Source of the DNA: Abyssibius sp040880065
Lineage (GTDB): Bacteria; Pseudomonadota; Alphaproteobacteria; Rhodobacterales; Rhodobacteraceae
Reading direction: 5' to 3'
Assembly (NCBI GenBank): GCA_040880065.1
Contig: JBBDJE010000038.1
Coordinates: 43,156 to 107,155, forward strand
DNA: 64,000 bases
The position numbers were made by a program, and so were the translations under genes. Below the pieces are notes generated by a model that was given only the letters and a program-made list of their open reading frames with translations, was not told the DNA's origin and did no database searches. This document shows, one piece after another, positions 41,505 through 50,171 of the stretch (the stretch's first letter is position 1; every line of letters begins with the position of its first letter).

Positions 41505-41750
41505 TCAGCCCTTACGCTCAAGGGCTTCTGCTGTGCGCTTGGTGTTGTCATGAATGCCGATGATCAGGAACATGATGCCCCCGAAAATGATGGCATAGAG
41601 CACGCCGCCAACCATAATGCCCAGCCCTTGCAGGAAGCCTCCCATCGGGTTGCCCATAATCATGGCGCCACCGGCAAGCGAACCGATCACGATAAGGATG
41701 ACCATAAGCCAGACCAAAATTTCCAGCGATTTGATGATCATATTTTTCAT
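41505..41750 (-). CDS. Small two-helix membrane protein (DUF4282-like)
   Basis: An 81-aa protein with two membrane helices (about 8-32 and 43-66), a glycine/methionine-rich turn between them (GGAMIMGNPMGG) and a charged tail. The pattern ILVWLMVILIVIGSLAGG resembles DUF4282 membrane proteins. AGGAG precedes the ATG at 41,750. It is 74 bp downstream of gshA on the same strand. Function unknown. Confidence 0.7.
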   Translation of the reverse strand: MKNMIIKSLEILVWLMVILIVIGSLAGGAMIMGNPMGGFLQGLGIMVGGVLYAIIFGGIMFLIIGIHDNTKRTAEALERKG

Positions 41751-41824
41751 AGAAACTCCTATTTTTTCAACTGTCCCAATTGCCACATCTTGTGTTTTCC
41801 TGCGGCAATCTGGCGCAGCATACA

Positions 41825-43195
41825 CTAATAAGAGTATTCGCGATAGATATTGCTTAAGTCACCATTCCAATCGCCACCAAAGCGCTTCAACAGCTCGTCG
41901 GAAGGGCTTTCGCCGCGCTCTACAATGTCGTGCAATGCGTTCAGAAAATGTGTTTCATCGGGCACCATGCCACCGGCACCGGGGCGGGCGCGCGCCTTCA
42001 GCCCGGCTTGCGACACGGCCAGAACATCACGCGCCACATCCATCACCTTGCGTCCGGCAATTTCGGCATGCAGCCCGAACTTTGCCACATCAAGGCGCAG
42101 GTTTTCGCGTTGCTCAAGGCTCCAGCCCTTGCAAATATCCCAAGCGGCATCCAGCGCCGATTGCTCATAGATCAACCCCACCCAAAAGGCGGGCAAGGCG
42201 CAAATGCGCCGCCACGGCCCGGCATCGGCCCCGCGCATTTCAATGAATTTCTTGATGCGTGCCTCGGGGAAAGCAGTGGTCAGATGGTCCGCCCAATCGC
42301 TCAGCGACGGGGTTTCACCGGGCAAAGCGGGCAGTTTACCGTCAAGAAAATCGCGGAAATTCTGGCCGAGCGCGTTAATATACTTTCCGTCGCGATAGAC
42401 GAAATACATCGGCACATCCAAAGCATAATCCACCCAGCGTTCAAAGCCGAACCCGTCTTCAAACACAAAGGGCAGCATGCCGGTGCGGGCATTGTCGGTA
42501 TCTTGCCAGATACGTGCGCGCCAGCTTTGATAGCCGTTCACCTTGCCTTCAAAGAAGGGCGAGCAGGCAAACAGCGCCGTTGCAACCGGCTGAAGCGCCA
42601 GCGCCACGCGCAGCTTTTGCACCATATCCGCCTCGGATGCGAAATCGAGGTTCACCTGCACCGTGCAGGTGCGGCGCATCATCTGCTGGCCATGCGTGCC
42701 CACCTTCTGCATATAGCTGTCCATCAGCTTGTAGCGGCCCTTGGGCATCAGATCCATCTGCTCATGCGTCCAGACAGGTGCCGCCCCCAGCCCGATGAAA
42801 CCGACACCGATCTCGTCGGCCACCTCCTTCACCTCGGCCAGATGGTGGTTCACCTCGTCGCAGGTCTGATGGATGGTTTCCAGCGGCGCGCCCGAAAGCT
42901 CCAACTGCCCGCCCGGCTCAAGGCTGACATTCGCGCCATCCTTGATGAGCCCGATAAGCTTGTCGCCCTCAATGACAGGCGCCCAGTTGAACCTGTCGCG
43001 CAGCCCTTCCAGCACGGCCCGCACCGAACGCTCGCCCTCATAGGGCAGCGGCTTTTGCGTATCGCGGCAATAGCCGAATTTCTCGTGCTCGGTGCCAATG
43101 CGCCAATCGGCCTTTGGCTTGCAGCCATCAGCCAGATACTGCGCCAGTTGTGCAATGTTCTCGATGGGCCCGCCACCGGATTGAGGGATCGACAT
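41825..43195 (-). CDS. gshA: Glutamate-cysteine ligase (plant/alphaproteobacterial type)
   Basis: A 456-aa enzyme joining glutamate and cysteine, the first step of glutathione synthesis; glutathione is also the cofactor for the formaldehyde operon at 29-33 kb. It has WRIGTEHEKFGYC, LIKDGANVSLEPGGQLELSGAPL, the QMMRRTCTVQVNLDFASE block and FIEMRGADAG, all typical of the GCS2 family shared with plants. GGAGG lies upstream of the ATG. Neighbours rsmE and ubiA match the arrangement in related genomes. Confidence 0.95.
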   Translation of the reverse strand: MSIPQSGGGPIENIAQLAQYLADGCKPKADWRIGTEHEKFGYCRDTQKPLPYEGERSVRAVLEGLRDRFNWAPVIEGDKLIGLIKDGANVSLEPGGQLELSGAPLETIHQTCDEVNHHLAEVKEVADEIGVGFIGLGAAPVWTHEQMDLMPKGRYKLMDSYMQKVGTHGQQMMRRTCTVQVNLDFASEADMVQKLRVALALQPVATALFACSPFFEGKVNGYQSWRARIWQDTDNARTGMLPFVFEDGFGFERWVDYALDVPMYFVYRDGKYINALGQNFRDFLDGKLPALPGETPSLSDWADHLTTAFPEARIKKFIEMRGADAGPWRRICALPAFWVGLIYEQSALDAAWDICKGWSLEQRENLRLDVAKFGLHAEIAGRKVMDVARDVLAVSQAGLKARARPGAGGMVPDETHFLNALHDIVERGESPSDELLKRFGGDWNGDLSNIYREYSY

Positions 43196-43276
43196 GGGCT
43201 GGCCTCCGCCTAAAGGGTTTTGTCCGGCTTAGCGGCTACATGCAGGGCATTCAAGTCACCGTATCGCGCGCACGCA

Positions 43277-43792
43277 TCAACGCTGTTTTTCCCAAATGGA
43301 GTCCATGCCCGGTTTGGCCCCGGCCACCGCGCGCAGCAGCGCAGCAAGGCTCAGCCCCGGCAGGGCGGCAAAGGTATCGGGCAAAATATCGGCCCCCGCG
43401 GCACCAAGCGGAATGACCAGCGGCGTTTGCTCGGGCGCATAGAGCACCCAGGACTGGCTGCCGCCCTTGCTGGTTGACAGCGCCACACGGCGCAGATCAT
43501 CCAGATCGAGGCTGCCACCAAGGCTGGGGGCCAGATAGGTGATGCGCCGTTCATCCACCTCGACCAGCCCGACAGCGGCCAGCCGCCGCGCAAGGCTGGC
43601 GCGCAACACGGCAAGGTAAATGAGCACGCCAAGTGCTGCGGCCAGCACCAAGCCCAGCGCCACCAGCACCCAAGCCCCGCGCACAAAGCCAAGCCATGCC
43701 AGCCGCAGCGCCAGAAAAAGCGCTGCGGACAGCGCCAACGGCTCGATCCAGTGTGACAGTTTTTCACGGGCTTCGGGGCGGATTATACTCAT
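43277..43792 (-). CDS. Membrane protein of unknown function
   Basis: A 171-aa protein with two adjacent membrane helices (about 17-38 and 40-62, LGFVRGAWVLVALGLVLAAALGVLIYLA). The cytoplasmic remainder contains RRITYLAPSLGGSLDLDDLRRVAL and looks beta-rich, like a small PH-like domain. No defined family recognised. The ATG at 43,792 is chosen over the longer frame because the first residues of the latter are unlike a protein start. It lies between the acetyltransferase and gshA genes, all leftward. Confidence 0.65.
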   Translation of the reverse strand: MSIIRPEAREKLSHWIEPLALSAALFLALRLAWLGFVRGAWVLVALGLVLAAALGVLIYLAVLRASLARRLAAVGLVEVDERRITYLAPSLGGSLDLDDLRRVALSTSKGGSQSWVLYAPEQTPLVIPLGAAGADILPDTFAALPGLSLAALLRAVAGAKPGMDSIWEKQR

Positions 43793-43837
43793 GGAGTTAA
43801 TCTGGGGGTGGCGGCGATGGGGCACAAGGGCAATTCG

Positions 43838-44677
43838 CTAGCTCGCAACAACCTGCGGCGCGACCATCATAAACAGGGTCCAATCGCCTATACGCTCAAA
43901 TCCGATACCCATATAGGCCCGCGCCGCCGATTCGCTCGCCGCAAACAGGCTGGCCCGCCGCACGCCAGCTTCGCGCGCCTGTGCCAAATGTAACGCCAAG
44001 GCGCGCCGCGCATAGCCGCGCCCGCGCAAACCCGCCGGTGTAAAAACCCCGCCAATTTGCACAGCTTCAGGAATGCGCGCGTTAAACCCGGTCATCGCCA
44101 GCGGGGTGTCGCCGTCCATCAGCACAACATGGCTTTGGTGCTGGCAATATTCCGTATAGGAAAAATCAGCGTCCTTGGCGGCCTGCACTGGCGGCGTTTG
44201 CAGCGCTTCCATTTCATATTGCAATAACCAGTCACGCACCACTTGTTCGGGTGCATCGGCAATTGGCACAATCTGCCCCGGCCCATCGGGCAGGCGCGAG
44301 GCGGCCAGATCCAGCGCATAATGCCCGTCATCATCATTCAGTGTGGTTGGTGCGTGCGCCATGCCACATGCGGCGATCAGCGGGCGCACCTGTTCGCTTG
44401 GCCCCATAAACCGCGCCACGGCCTCACCCTGTAGCGCGGCCCGCACCGCCGCCCAATCACCATTGGGGCAAACGGGCATCAGCGCGCCAGAATTGGCCAG
44501 CCCCACCGCATCGGTGATCACACCGCCCTGCAGCGCTACCCAAAAGCGCATGGCGTAATCATGCGCCCCGTCAAAGCCAAACTGCGCGATGTTGCTGAGC
44601 GGAAACATCGCCCGGTCGAGATGTTGGCGAAAGAAATCACAGAGCGGCGCAACCATGTCAGGTGTGGCACGAATCAT
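43838..44677 (-). CDS. GNAT-family acetyltransferase
   Basis: A 279-aa protein whose C-terminal half is a GNAT domain: IGGVFTPAGLRGRGYARRALALHLAQAREAG (acetyl-CoA pyrophosphate loop RGRGYA) and ASLFAASESAARAYMGIGFERIG. The N-terminal half (about 1-150) is a degenerate second GNAT-like unit. Its ATG overlaps the rsmE stop (TGATG). Substrate unknown. Confidence 0.85.
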   Translation of the reverse strand: MIRATPDMVAPLCDFFRQHLDRAMFPLSNIAQFGFDGAHDYAMRFWVALQGGVITDAVGLANSGALMPVCPNGDWAAVRAALQGEAVARFMGPSEQVRPLIAACGMAHAPTTLNDDDGHYALDLAASRLPDGPGQIVPIADAPEQVVRDWLLQYEMEALQTPPVQAAKDADFSYTEYCQHQSHVVLMDGDTPLAMTGFNARIPEAVQIGGVFTPAGLRGRGYARRALALHLAQAREAGVRRASLFAASESAARAYMGIGFERIGDWTLFMMVAPQVVAS

Positions 44678-45423
44678 CACCAATCCCCCAGCCTGCTTTG
44701 CCAGATCGCCAGCGCGGCCAGCGCCGCCGTATCGGCCCGCAAGATACGCGGGCCAAGGCTGGCGGCTGTGCAAAAGGGCAGGTTGCGCAGCATTTCAGCC
44801 TCTTCGGGCGCAAAGCCACCCTCGGGGCCGATCAGAATCGCCCATGGGCCGGGGAGGGCGTTGGGGGCATCGAGTATCTCGGCCAGCATTGGCGCGGCAC
44901 CGCGTTCATCACAAAACACCAGGCGGCGCGCCACATCCCAGCCCCTCAGCACGGTTTCGAGCTTTTGCGGCATCTCAAAGGCGGGCAAAGCCGTTGTTCC
45001 GCATTGCTCCACCGCTTCGATGATATGCGCGGCCACACGTTCCTCACGCAGGCGTTCGGCATTTGTGTAGCGGGTTAGCACCGCCACCAGCCGCGCCACG
45101 CCAAGCTCTACGGCCTTTTCAACAATAAATTCGATGCGGGCTTTCTTGACCGGCGCGAACAGCAGCCAAATGTCCGGCAACAGCGCCTGCGGCGCTTGCT
45201 GGTGGTTGCATACGGCAACCGCCCCCTTGCGTCCGGCCTCGGCCAGTGTGGCGTGCCACTCGCCATCGGCCCCGTTAAAAAGCGCCACGGCATCACCCGC
45301 GCCCTTGCGCATGACATTCATCAGGTAATGCGCCTGCGCGCGATCGAGCCCCACGGCTTGCCCCGCCCCCAGTGGCGCGTTTACATACAACCTGATCTTT
45401 GCCCTATCCACGAGCGCCCCCAT
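44677..45423 (-). CDS. rsmE: 16S rRNA (uracil(1498)-N(3))-methyltransferase
   Basis: A 248-aa SPOUT-fold enzyme methylating U1498 of 16S rRNA. Motifs: AQAHYLMNVMRKGAGDAVALFNG in the PUA-like N-terminal domain, KARIEFIVEKAVELGVARL, ERWRRI-like EQCGTTALPAF, and the knotted C-terminus AILIGPEGGFAPEEAE and LGPRILRADTAALAALA. The ATG at 45,423 shares bases with the divergent ubiA start, so the promoters of both genes must lie within each other's coding region. Confidence 0.93.
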   Translation of the reverse strand: MGALVDRAKIRLYVNAPLGAGQAVGLDRAQAHYLMNVMRKGAGDAVALFNGADGEWHATLAEAGRKGAVAVCNHQQAPQALLPDIWLLFAPVKKARIEFIVEKAVELGVARLVAVLTRYTNAERLREERVAAHIIEAVEQCGTTALPAFEMPQKLETVLRGWDVARRLVFCDERGAAPMLAEILDAPNALPGPWAILIGPEGGFAPEEAEMLRNLPFCTAASLGPRILRADTAALAALAIWQSRLGDW

Positions 45424-46396
45424 GATAAACCACCCCGATTCACTTACCCCTAAATCAGACGGGCGCGTTGCAGATGCAACCAAAATGAACTGGGTTGACC
45501 GTTTTGCCCCTTCAGCCCTGCGCCCCTTCCTGCGCCTGTCGCGGGCCGACAGGCCTGCCGGCACATGGCTTTTGCTCATCCCCTGCTATTGGGGGCTGGC
45601 GCTGGCAGTTGGTGCGGGTGGTGCCGGCTTTGCCTGGGGCGATCTTTACATCGCACTTGGTTGCACGGCGGGCGCATTCCTGATGCGCGGCGCGGGCTGC
45701 ACGTGGAATGATTTCACCGACAGGCATATCGACGCGCAAGTGGCACGCACCCGTTCGCGCCCGCTACCCTCGGGGCAGGTTTCGCCGCGCGTGGCGCTCG
45801 TTTGGATGGCGCTGCAGGTCGCGCTTGCCGCGCTGATTTTGCTGCAATTCAACGGCTTCACCATTGTTTTGGGAATCGCCGCACTTATCCCCGTTGCCAT
45901 CTACCCTTTTGCCAAACGCTTTACGTGGTGGCCGCAGGTGTTTTTGGGCGTAGCGTTCAACTGGGGCGCGCTGCTCGGCTGGGCGGCGCATAGCGGCAGC
46001 CTGTCGCCCGCGCCCCTGCTGCTTTACGCCGCCGGCATGGCCTGGACCCTGTTTTACGACACGATCTATGCGCATCAGGACAAGGAAGACGATGCGCTGA
46101 TCGGCGTCAAATCCACCGCGCTTTTGTTTGGCGGGGCCACAATGCGCTGGCTGTTCACCTTTCAGGTCGCATCGGTGCTGCTGATGGCGGGCGCGATCAT
46201 TCTGGCCTTTGCCAGCGCGCCACCCGCGCTTTTGCTGCTTGCCCTTGCCGCGCCCTGGGGCTTCGGGCTGCACATGTTCTGGCAGTTGCGCCAGCTCGAC
46301 ATCAACGATCCGGCGAACTGCCTGCGCCTGTTTCGCGCCAACCGCGATACTGGGCTGATTGCCGCCGCATTGCTGGCGGTAGCCGCCGCCCTCTAG
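45422..46396 (+). CDS. ubiA: 4-hydroxybenzoate polyprenyltransferase
   Basis: A 324-aa inner-membrane prenyltransferase of ubiquinone synthesis. Both aspartate-rich motifs are present: GAGCTWNDFTDRHIDAQVARTRSRPLPSG and YDTIYAHQDKEDDALIGVKSTAL. About nine membrane helices. The first ATG gives a 21-residue lead before MNWVDRFAPSALRPFLRLSRADRP; family members usually have such a lead, so I keep it, though neither ATG has a clear ribosome site. Confidence 0.93.
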   Translation: MINHPDSLTPKSDGRVADATKMNWVDRFAPSALRPFLRLSRADRPAGTWLLLIPCYWGLALAVGAGGAGFAWGDLYIALGCTAGAFLMRGAGCTWNDFTDRHIDAQVARTRSRPLPSGQVSPRVALVWMALQVALAALILLQFNGFTIVLGIAALIPVAIYPFAKRFTWWPQVFLGVAFNWGALLGWAAHSGSLSPAPLLLYAAGMAWTLFYDTIYAHQDKEDDALIGVKSTALLFGGATMRWLFTFQVASVLLMAGAIILAFASAPPALLLLALAAPWGFGLHMFWQLRQLDINDPANCLRLFRANRDTGLIAAALLAVAAAL

Positions 46397-46473
46397 CTGT
46401 GCCCTGCCCCGGTGCTTGATAAGCGCCCAGCCTTGGCCTAGACAGTCTGCAAGCTTAACACCGGAACCCGTGA

Positions 46474-48387
46474 ATGCGCGTCTTTGCCCTTCTGTTTGCC
46501 CTATTTGGCCTGATTGGCGGCAGCGCTGTGGCGTGGGTCTACGCCGATCGTGTTATCACCAGGCTGGAAACGCGCAACGTAACGCGGCTTGCCTCGGCGC
46601 TGCGCGCCAGCGAAATTTCTTGGCCGAGCCTGCGCGCCGACGGCCAGTTGCTCATTGTGTCCGGCCCCGCGCCCGATGACGCTGCCGCCGCGCTTGTGCT
46701 GCAAATGGCAGCCGATGTGTTGCCCGCCGCTCTGGTGAGCGACGCCACCCAGCGCAGTGAGGGGCAGACCGCGACCGGCCGCGCCGAACGCATCCAGCCC
46801 CCGCGGCTCGAAATCCTGCGCTCCGATGCGGGCATATCGCTGATGGGGCGCGCGCCATCCGGCCCAGCCCTTAGCGCTTTGCGCGCCGCGCTCACGGCCT
46901 TGCCCAATGGCGGCGGCGTGGCCAACCTTGTCGATGTAACCGACGACCCTGTCACGCCGGACTGGAACGCCGCTGTCGAATTTGCCCTGCGTGCCTTGTC
47001 ACAAACCCCCGAAGCCACGCTCACCATCATGCCCGGCCATGTCACAATCGAAACCGTGGCCAGCACTTCCGGCTGGCAAGAGGGGCTGGCAGAATTGCTT
47101 GAACATATGCGCCCGCCCGATGTCGCGCTCGAACTCAACATCCTCGCCCCGCGCCCGGTCATCTCGCCGTTTCGCTTTGCCTTTGATCTAACAGGCGAAT
47201 CCCCCGTTTTTGAATGTGCTGCCCGCAATGAAGACGAGGCTGCGGGCATCATCGCTGCTGCCGAGGCCGCTGGCCTGCCTGCAGGGCTTGGCGAATGCGC
47301 CATCGGCATTGGCGCACCGTCCGAGCTTTGGGGCATGGTGGTTGGCCGAAGCCTTGCCACATTATCGGCGCTTGGCAGCGGCAAGCTCGAAATCATTGAT
47401 ACCGATATCATCTTTACCGATGTTTCAGCCCCGCTCGCCGTTCTTGGCAGCACCGAGATCAGCCTGCGCGCCGAGCTTCCGGCCATCTATTCCGTCCGCC
47501 CGCTTGGCCAGGTCGCGCAAGCGGCGCCCGCACCCGTTGCAACCCCGGGCCAAAACGGTTGGGGCCCGCGCTTTCTTGCCATCCGCGATGCCGATGGCTA
47601 TGTCGTGTTGCGCGGCATGGTGCGCGACACGCTCACCAGCAAGGTCATCAGCTCTTACGCCGAAAGCCGCTTTGGTTATGAGCATGTGCAAAACGATTTT
47701 GTTGAAACCAGCGACCTGCCCGATGGCTGGCAGGCGCGGATTTTCACGGCGCTCGACGCGCTTACACTGCTCGATACAGGGCAGGCCACCATTACCGCCA
47801 ACGCCTTTGTTCTGCGCGGCACCGGTGCCCTGCCCGACCTTGAAGCCGAACTGCACACCATGCTTGAAATCTCGCTGGGTGCTGGAAATTTCAACCTGCA
47901 GGTTGTTCAAACCGAGCCCCTTGTCGTTGATGAACCGCTGATGGATGCGCGCCTATGTGCCGCCCGCGTTGCAACCATTCTGGCCGAAAATCAAATCAGC
48001 TTTGCGCCCTCTTCTGCGGTGATCGAAGACAGCAGCGCCGGGGTTATTACCGATTTGGGGTTGCTGTTGCATGAATGCCGGCATGTCGATTTCCAGATCG
48101 GCGGCCATACCGACAGCCAGGGCCGCGAGGAAATGAACGCGGCACTCAGCCAGTCTCGCGCCAATGCCGTGGTCGATGCACTGCTGTCGCAAAACCTGCT
48201 CATGGGCCAGCTTTCGGCCTTTGGCTATGGCGAAAGCCAGCCCATTGCAAGCAACGACACCGAAGAAGGCCGTGCCGCCAACCGGCGCATTGAAATTTTG
48301 CCACTGGACGAGGCGCAAGCCCTGCAAGCCGCCGCCACCGAAGAAGAAGACTCCACGGCCGAGGAAGTTGAGGACACGAATGAGTAA
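46474..48387 (+). CDS. OmpA-family protein with long N-terminal BON-like region
   Basis: A 637-aa envelope protein. An N-terminal membrane anchor or uncleaved signal (MRVFALLFALFGLIGGSAVAWVYA) is followed by several BON-like repeats (about 30-480). The C-terminal OmpA-like domain (about 500-615) contains FQIGGHTDSQGREEMNAALSQSRANAVVDAL and GYGESQPIASNDTEEGRAANRRIEI. An acidic tail ends the protein. The OmpA domain should bind peptidoglycan. It overlaps the next small gene by 8 bp. The family is standard next to ubiA in Rhodobacteraceae; its role is not known. Confidence 0.88.
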   Translation: MRVFALLFALFGLIGGSAVAWVYADRVITRLETRNVTRLASALRASEISWPSLRADGQLLIVSGPAPDDAAAALVLQMAADVLPAALVSDATQRSEGQTATGRAERIQPPRLEILRSDAGISLMGRAPSGPALSALRAALTALPNGGGVANLVDVTDDPVTPDWNAAVEFALRALSQTPEATLTIMPGHVTIETVASTSGWQEGLAELLEHMRPPDVALELNILAPRPVISPFRFAFDLTGESPVFECAARNEDEAAGIIAAAEAAGLPAGLGECAIGIGAPSELWGMVVGRSLATLSALGSGKLEIIDTDIIFTDVSAPLAVLGSTEISLRAELPAIYSVRPLGQVAQAAPAPVATPGQNGWGPRFLAIRDADGYVVLRGMVRDTLTSKVISSYAESRFGYEHVQNDFVETSDLPDGWQARIFTALDALTLLDTGQATITANAFVLRGTGALPDLEAELHTMLEISLGAGNFNLQVVQTEPLVVDEPLMDARLCAARVATILAENQISFAPSSAVIEDSSAGVITDLGLLLHECRHVDFQIGGHTDSQGREEMNAALSQSRANAVVDALLSQNLLMGQLSAFGYGESQPIASNDTEEGRAANRRIEILPLDEAQALQAAATEEEDSTAEEVEDTNE

Positions 48388-48700
48388 ATCCGAACTCACC
48401 CTGATGCTGGTCAGCGCGGTGGTCGTGGCCATTGTCTTTGGCTGGATGCTGCGCTGGTTCTATGACCGGATGACCCATGCCGCCCATGCCGCCCCCGGCA
48501 AGATCAACACCAATCAGGACGGTCTGGTCAAAGAGGCCGTGGCCGCCCAGCACCGCGCCGAGGCCGCCGAGGCCGAAATGAAAAGCGAAATCCGCCAGCA
48601 GCGCGCCGAAACCGAAGCCTTGCGCGACGGGTTGCGCGCAGCGCGTGGCCGCCAGATGGAGCTTGAAGCGGAGATCGAAGCGCTACGCGGCGGGCAGTAG
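48380..48700 (+). CDS. Small single-span membrane protein with coiled coil
   Basis: A 106-aa protein: one membrane helix (about 5-26, ELTLMLVSAVVVAIVFGWML) followed by a long charged coiled coil (about 45-105, VKEAVAAQHRAEAAEAEMKSEI...). The ATG lies inside the end of the OmpA gene in another frame (8-bp overlap), so the two are co-translated and may interact. No characterised family recognised. A weak GCCCC/GGGGC hairpin lies between its end and the convergent moaE. Confidence 0.75.
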   Translation: MSKSELTLMLVSAVVVAIVFGWMLRWFYDRMTHAAHAAPGKINTNQDGLVKEAVAAQHRAEAAEAEMKSEIRQQRAETEALRDGLRAARGRQMELEAEIEALRGGQ

Positions 48701-48725
48701 GTCCGCCCCATTAGCGGGGGCAGGC

Positions 48726-49166
48726 TTAATCCCAGCGGCGCAGGGCCGCCGCGTCATCTTCACGCGCATCAACCCAGGCGGCACTTTCCCCCGCGCCCTC
48801 TTTCTTCCAGAAGGGCGCGCGCGATTTCAGGTAATCCATCATGAAACTCGCAGCTTCAAAAGCCGCATGGCGGTGGCGCGATGCGGCGGCGACCAGCACA
48901 ATCTGTGCGCCCGGCGCAAGCGTTCCATAGCGATGGATGATCCGGCTGGCCTGCAAATTCCAACGGCCCTGCGCCTCTTGCTCTATGGCTTTCAGCGCTT
49001 TTTCGGTCATGCCGGGGTAGTGTTCCAGTGTCAGCGCACCGCCATCGGACACTTCGCGCACCAGCCCGCTAAAGCTGACCAGCGCACCAATATCACTGCG
49101 CCCAGCCCGCATTGCGGCCAGTTCCGCGCCAAGGTCGAAATCTTCCACCTGCACCGAAACGCTCAT
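48726..49166 (-). CDS. moaE: Molybdopterin synthase catalytic subunit
   Basis: A 146-aa MoaE, which with thiocarboxylated MoaD converts precursor Z to molybdopterin. Motifs: GALVSFSGLVREVSDGGALTLEHYPGMTEKAL, IIHRYGTLAPGAQIVLVAAASRHRHAAFEAASFMMDYLKSRAPFWKKE with the active-site lysines at the end. It is 19 bp downstream of moaD in a pgsA-moaD-moaE unit. Confidence 0.95.
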   Translation of the reverse strand: MSVSVQVEDFDLGAELAAMRAGRSDIGALVSFSGLVREVSDGGALTLEHYPGMTEKALKAIEQEAQGRWNLQASRIIHRYGTLAPGAQIVLVAAASRHRHAAFEAASFMMDYLKSRAPFWKKEGAGESAAWVDAREDDAAALRRWD

Positions 49167-49185
49167 CCCCAGCCCCCCGCCAACC

Positions 49186-49431
49186 CTAGCCGCCGGTCAT
49201 CGGCGGAAAGAAGGCCACTTCGCGCGCGCCTGCCAGCGGTGCATCAAGCGTGCTCAATTCCTGATCGAGCGCCACGCGCACCGCGCGCATATCGCTAAAG
49301 GCCAGCGCATGTGCTTCAGATCGTGCAGCCAGTTCCGCCACCAGGCCAGATACATCGCTGGCCGCGCTGTCCACCTCTTCGCTGGCCAGCCCGATCCGCT
49401 CGCGTATCCATGCGAAATACAACACTTTCAC
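49186..49431 (-). CDS. moaD: Molybdopterin synthase sulfur carrier subunit
   Basis: An 81-aa ubiquitin-like MoaD ending in the Gly-Gly tail (FFPPMTGG) that carries the thiocarboxylate. It starts VKVLYFAWIRERIG from a GTG whose last bases overlap the pgsA TGA (GTGA), so it is translated by coupling. A longer frame exists upstream but would run into pgsA and does not resemble the family. Confidence 0.92.
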   Translation of the reverse strand: MKVLYFAWIRERIGLASEEVDSAASDVSGLVAELAARSEAHALAFSDMRAVRVALDQELSTLDAPLAGAREVAFFPPMTGG

Positions 49432-50096
49432 GCCTCGGGTTCCTTCAGATAGGGCAGCGCTTTCACAAAATAGTCGACCCCGGACAGCACGGTCAGCAGC
49501 GCCGCAATCCAAAGCGTGGCAATCCCGCCCCACCAAGTAAAATTCACCAGCGGTTCAAGCAAGCGCAGGCCAAATTCGTCATCAACGCGGCCAGCCATAA
49601 TCTCGTCAACCAAAGCACCATCCATGCCCCATGTCAGCATCACAAGGTAATGGCTGGCCAATAGCGCAACAAACAGCAGAATAATCGCCAGCATTTGCAC
49701 AGCCGTTTTGAACTTCGCCAGCCGCGTTACCTGCAACCGCGCCGCATCGGCGCCGAGAAATTCGCGCAGGCCCGAAACGAAGACTTCGCGAAACAGGATC
49801 AGGATCATCGGCACCATCACCGGAATATAACCGTTGAAGCGCACGGCCAGCACAGCCAGCGCAATCACCACCATCGCCTTGTCGGCAATCGGGTCGAGCA
49901 TGCGGCCAAAGGCGGTGACCACGTTCCAGCGTCGCGCCAGCACACCATCCAGATAATCGGTCATCGCCGCGCCTACAAACAGGCAAAGCGCAATCCAATC
50001 GGCAAGGGGCGATGGCAAAAGCACATAGATCAGCCCGACCATCGGCGCCGCAATCAGCCGCAGCAGGGTTAGCAAATTCGGTATCTGCGTGTGCAT
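49428..50096 (-). CDS. pgsA: CDP-diacylglycerol-glycerol-3-phosphate 3-phosphatidyltransferase
   Basis: A 222-aa membrane enzyme making phosphatidylglycerophosphate. The CDP-alcohol phosphotransferase signature is complete: TDYLDGVLARRWNVVTAFGRMLDPIADK (DGxxAR...GxxxDxxxD). About five membrane helices. I use the ATG at 50,096 (MHTQIPNLLTLLRL), which matches the family start. It lies 75 bp downstream of uvrC and overlaps moaD by four bases. Confidence 0.93.
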   Translation of the reverse strand: MHTQIPNLLTLLRLIAAPMVGLIYVLLPSPLADWIALCLFVGAAMTDYLDGVLARRWNVVTAFGRMLDPIADKAMVVIALAVLAVRFNGYIPVMVPMILILFREVFVSGLREFLGADAARLQVTRLAKFKTAVQMLAIILLFVALLASHYLVMLTWGMDGALVDEIMAGRVDDEFGLRLLEPLVNFTWWGGIATLWIAALLTVLSGVDYFVKALPYLKEPEA

Positions 50097-50101
50097 AAGC
50101 T

Positions 50102-50171
50102 TTCCGTCTGTTCCTGCATGGGCCAATGGCCGTGCTGCGCAGCCCGAAAGGGTGCGTCTTTCATTAATGCC
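50102..50171. other. uvrC-pgsA intergenic spacer
   Basis: Seventy bases with GGAAAGC as the pgsA ribosome site. No terminator is visible, so read-through from uvrC into pgsA, moaD and moaE is likely. Confidence 0.4.
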
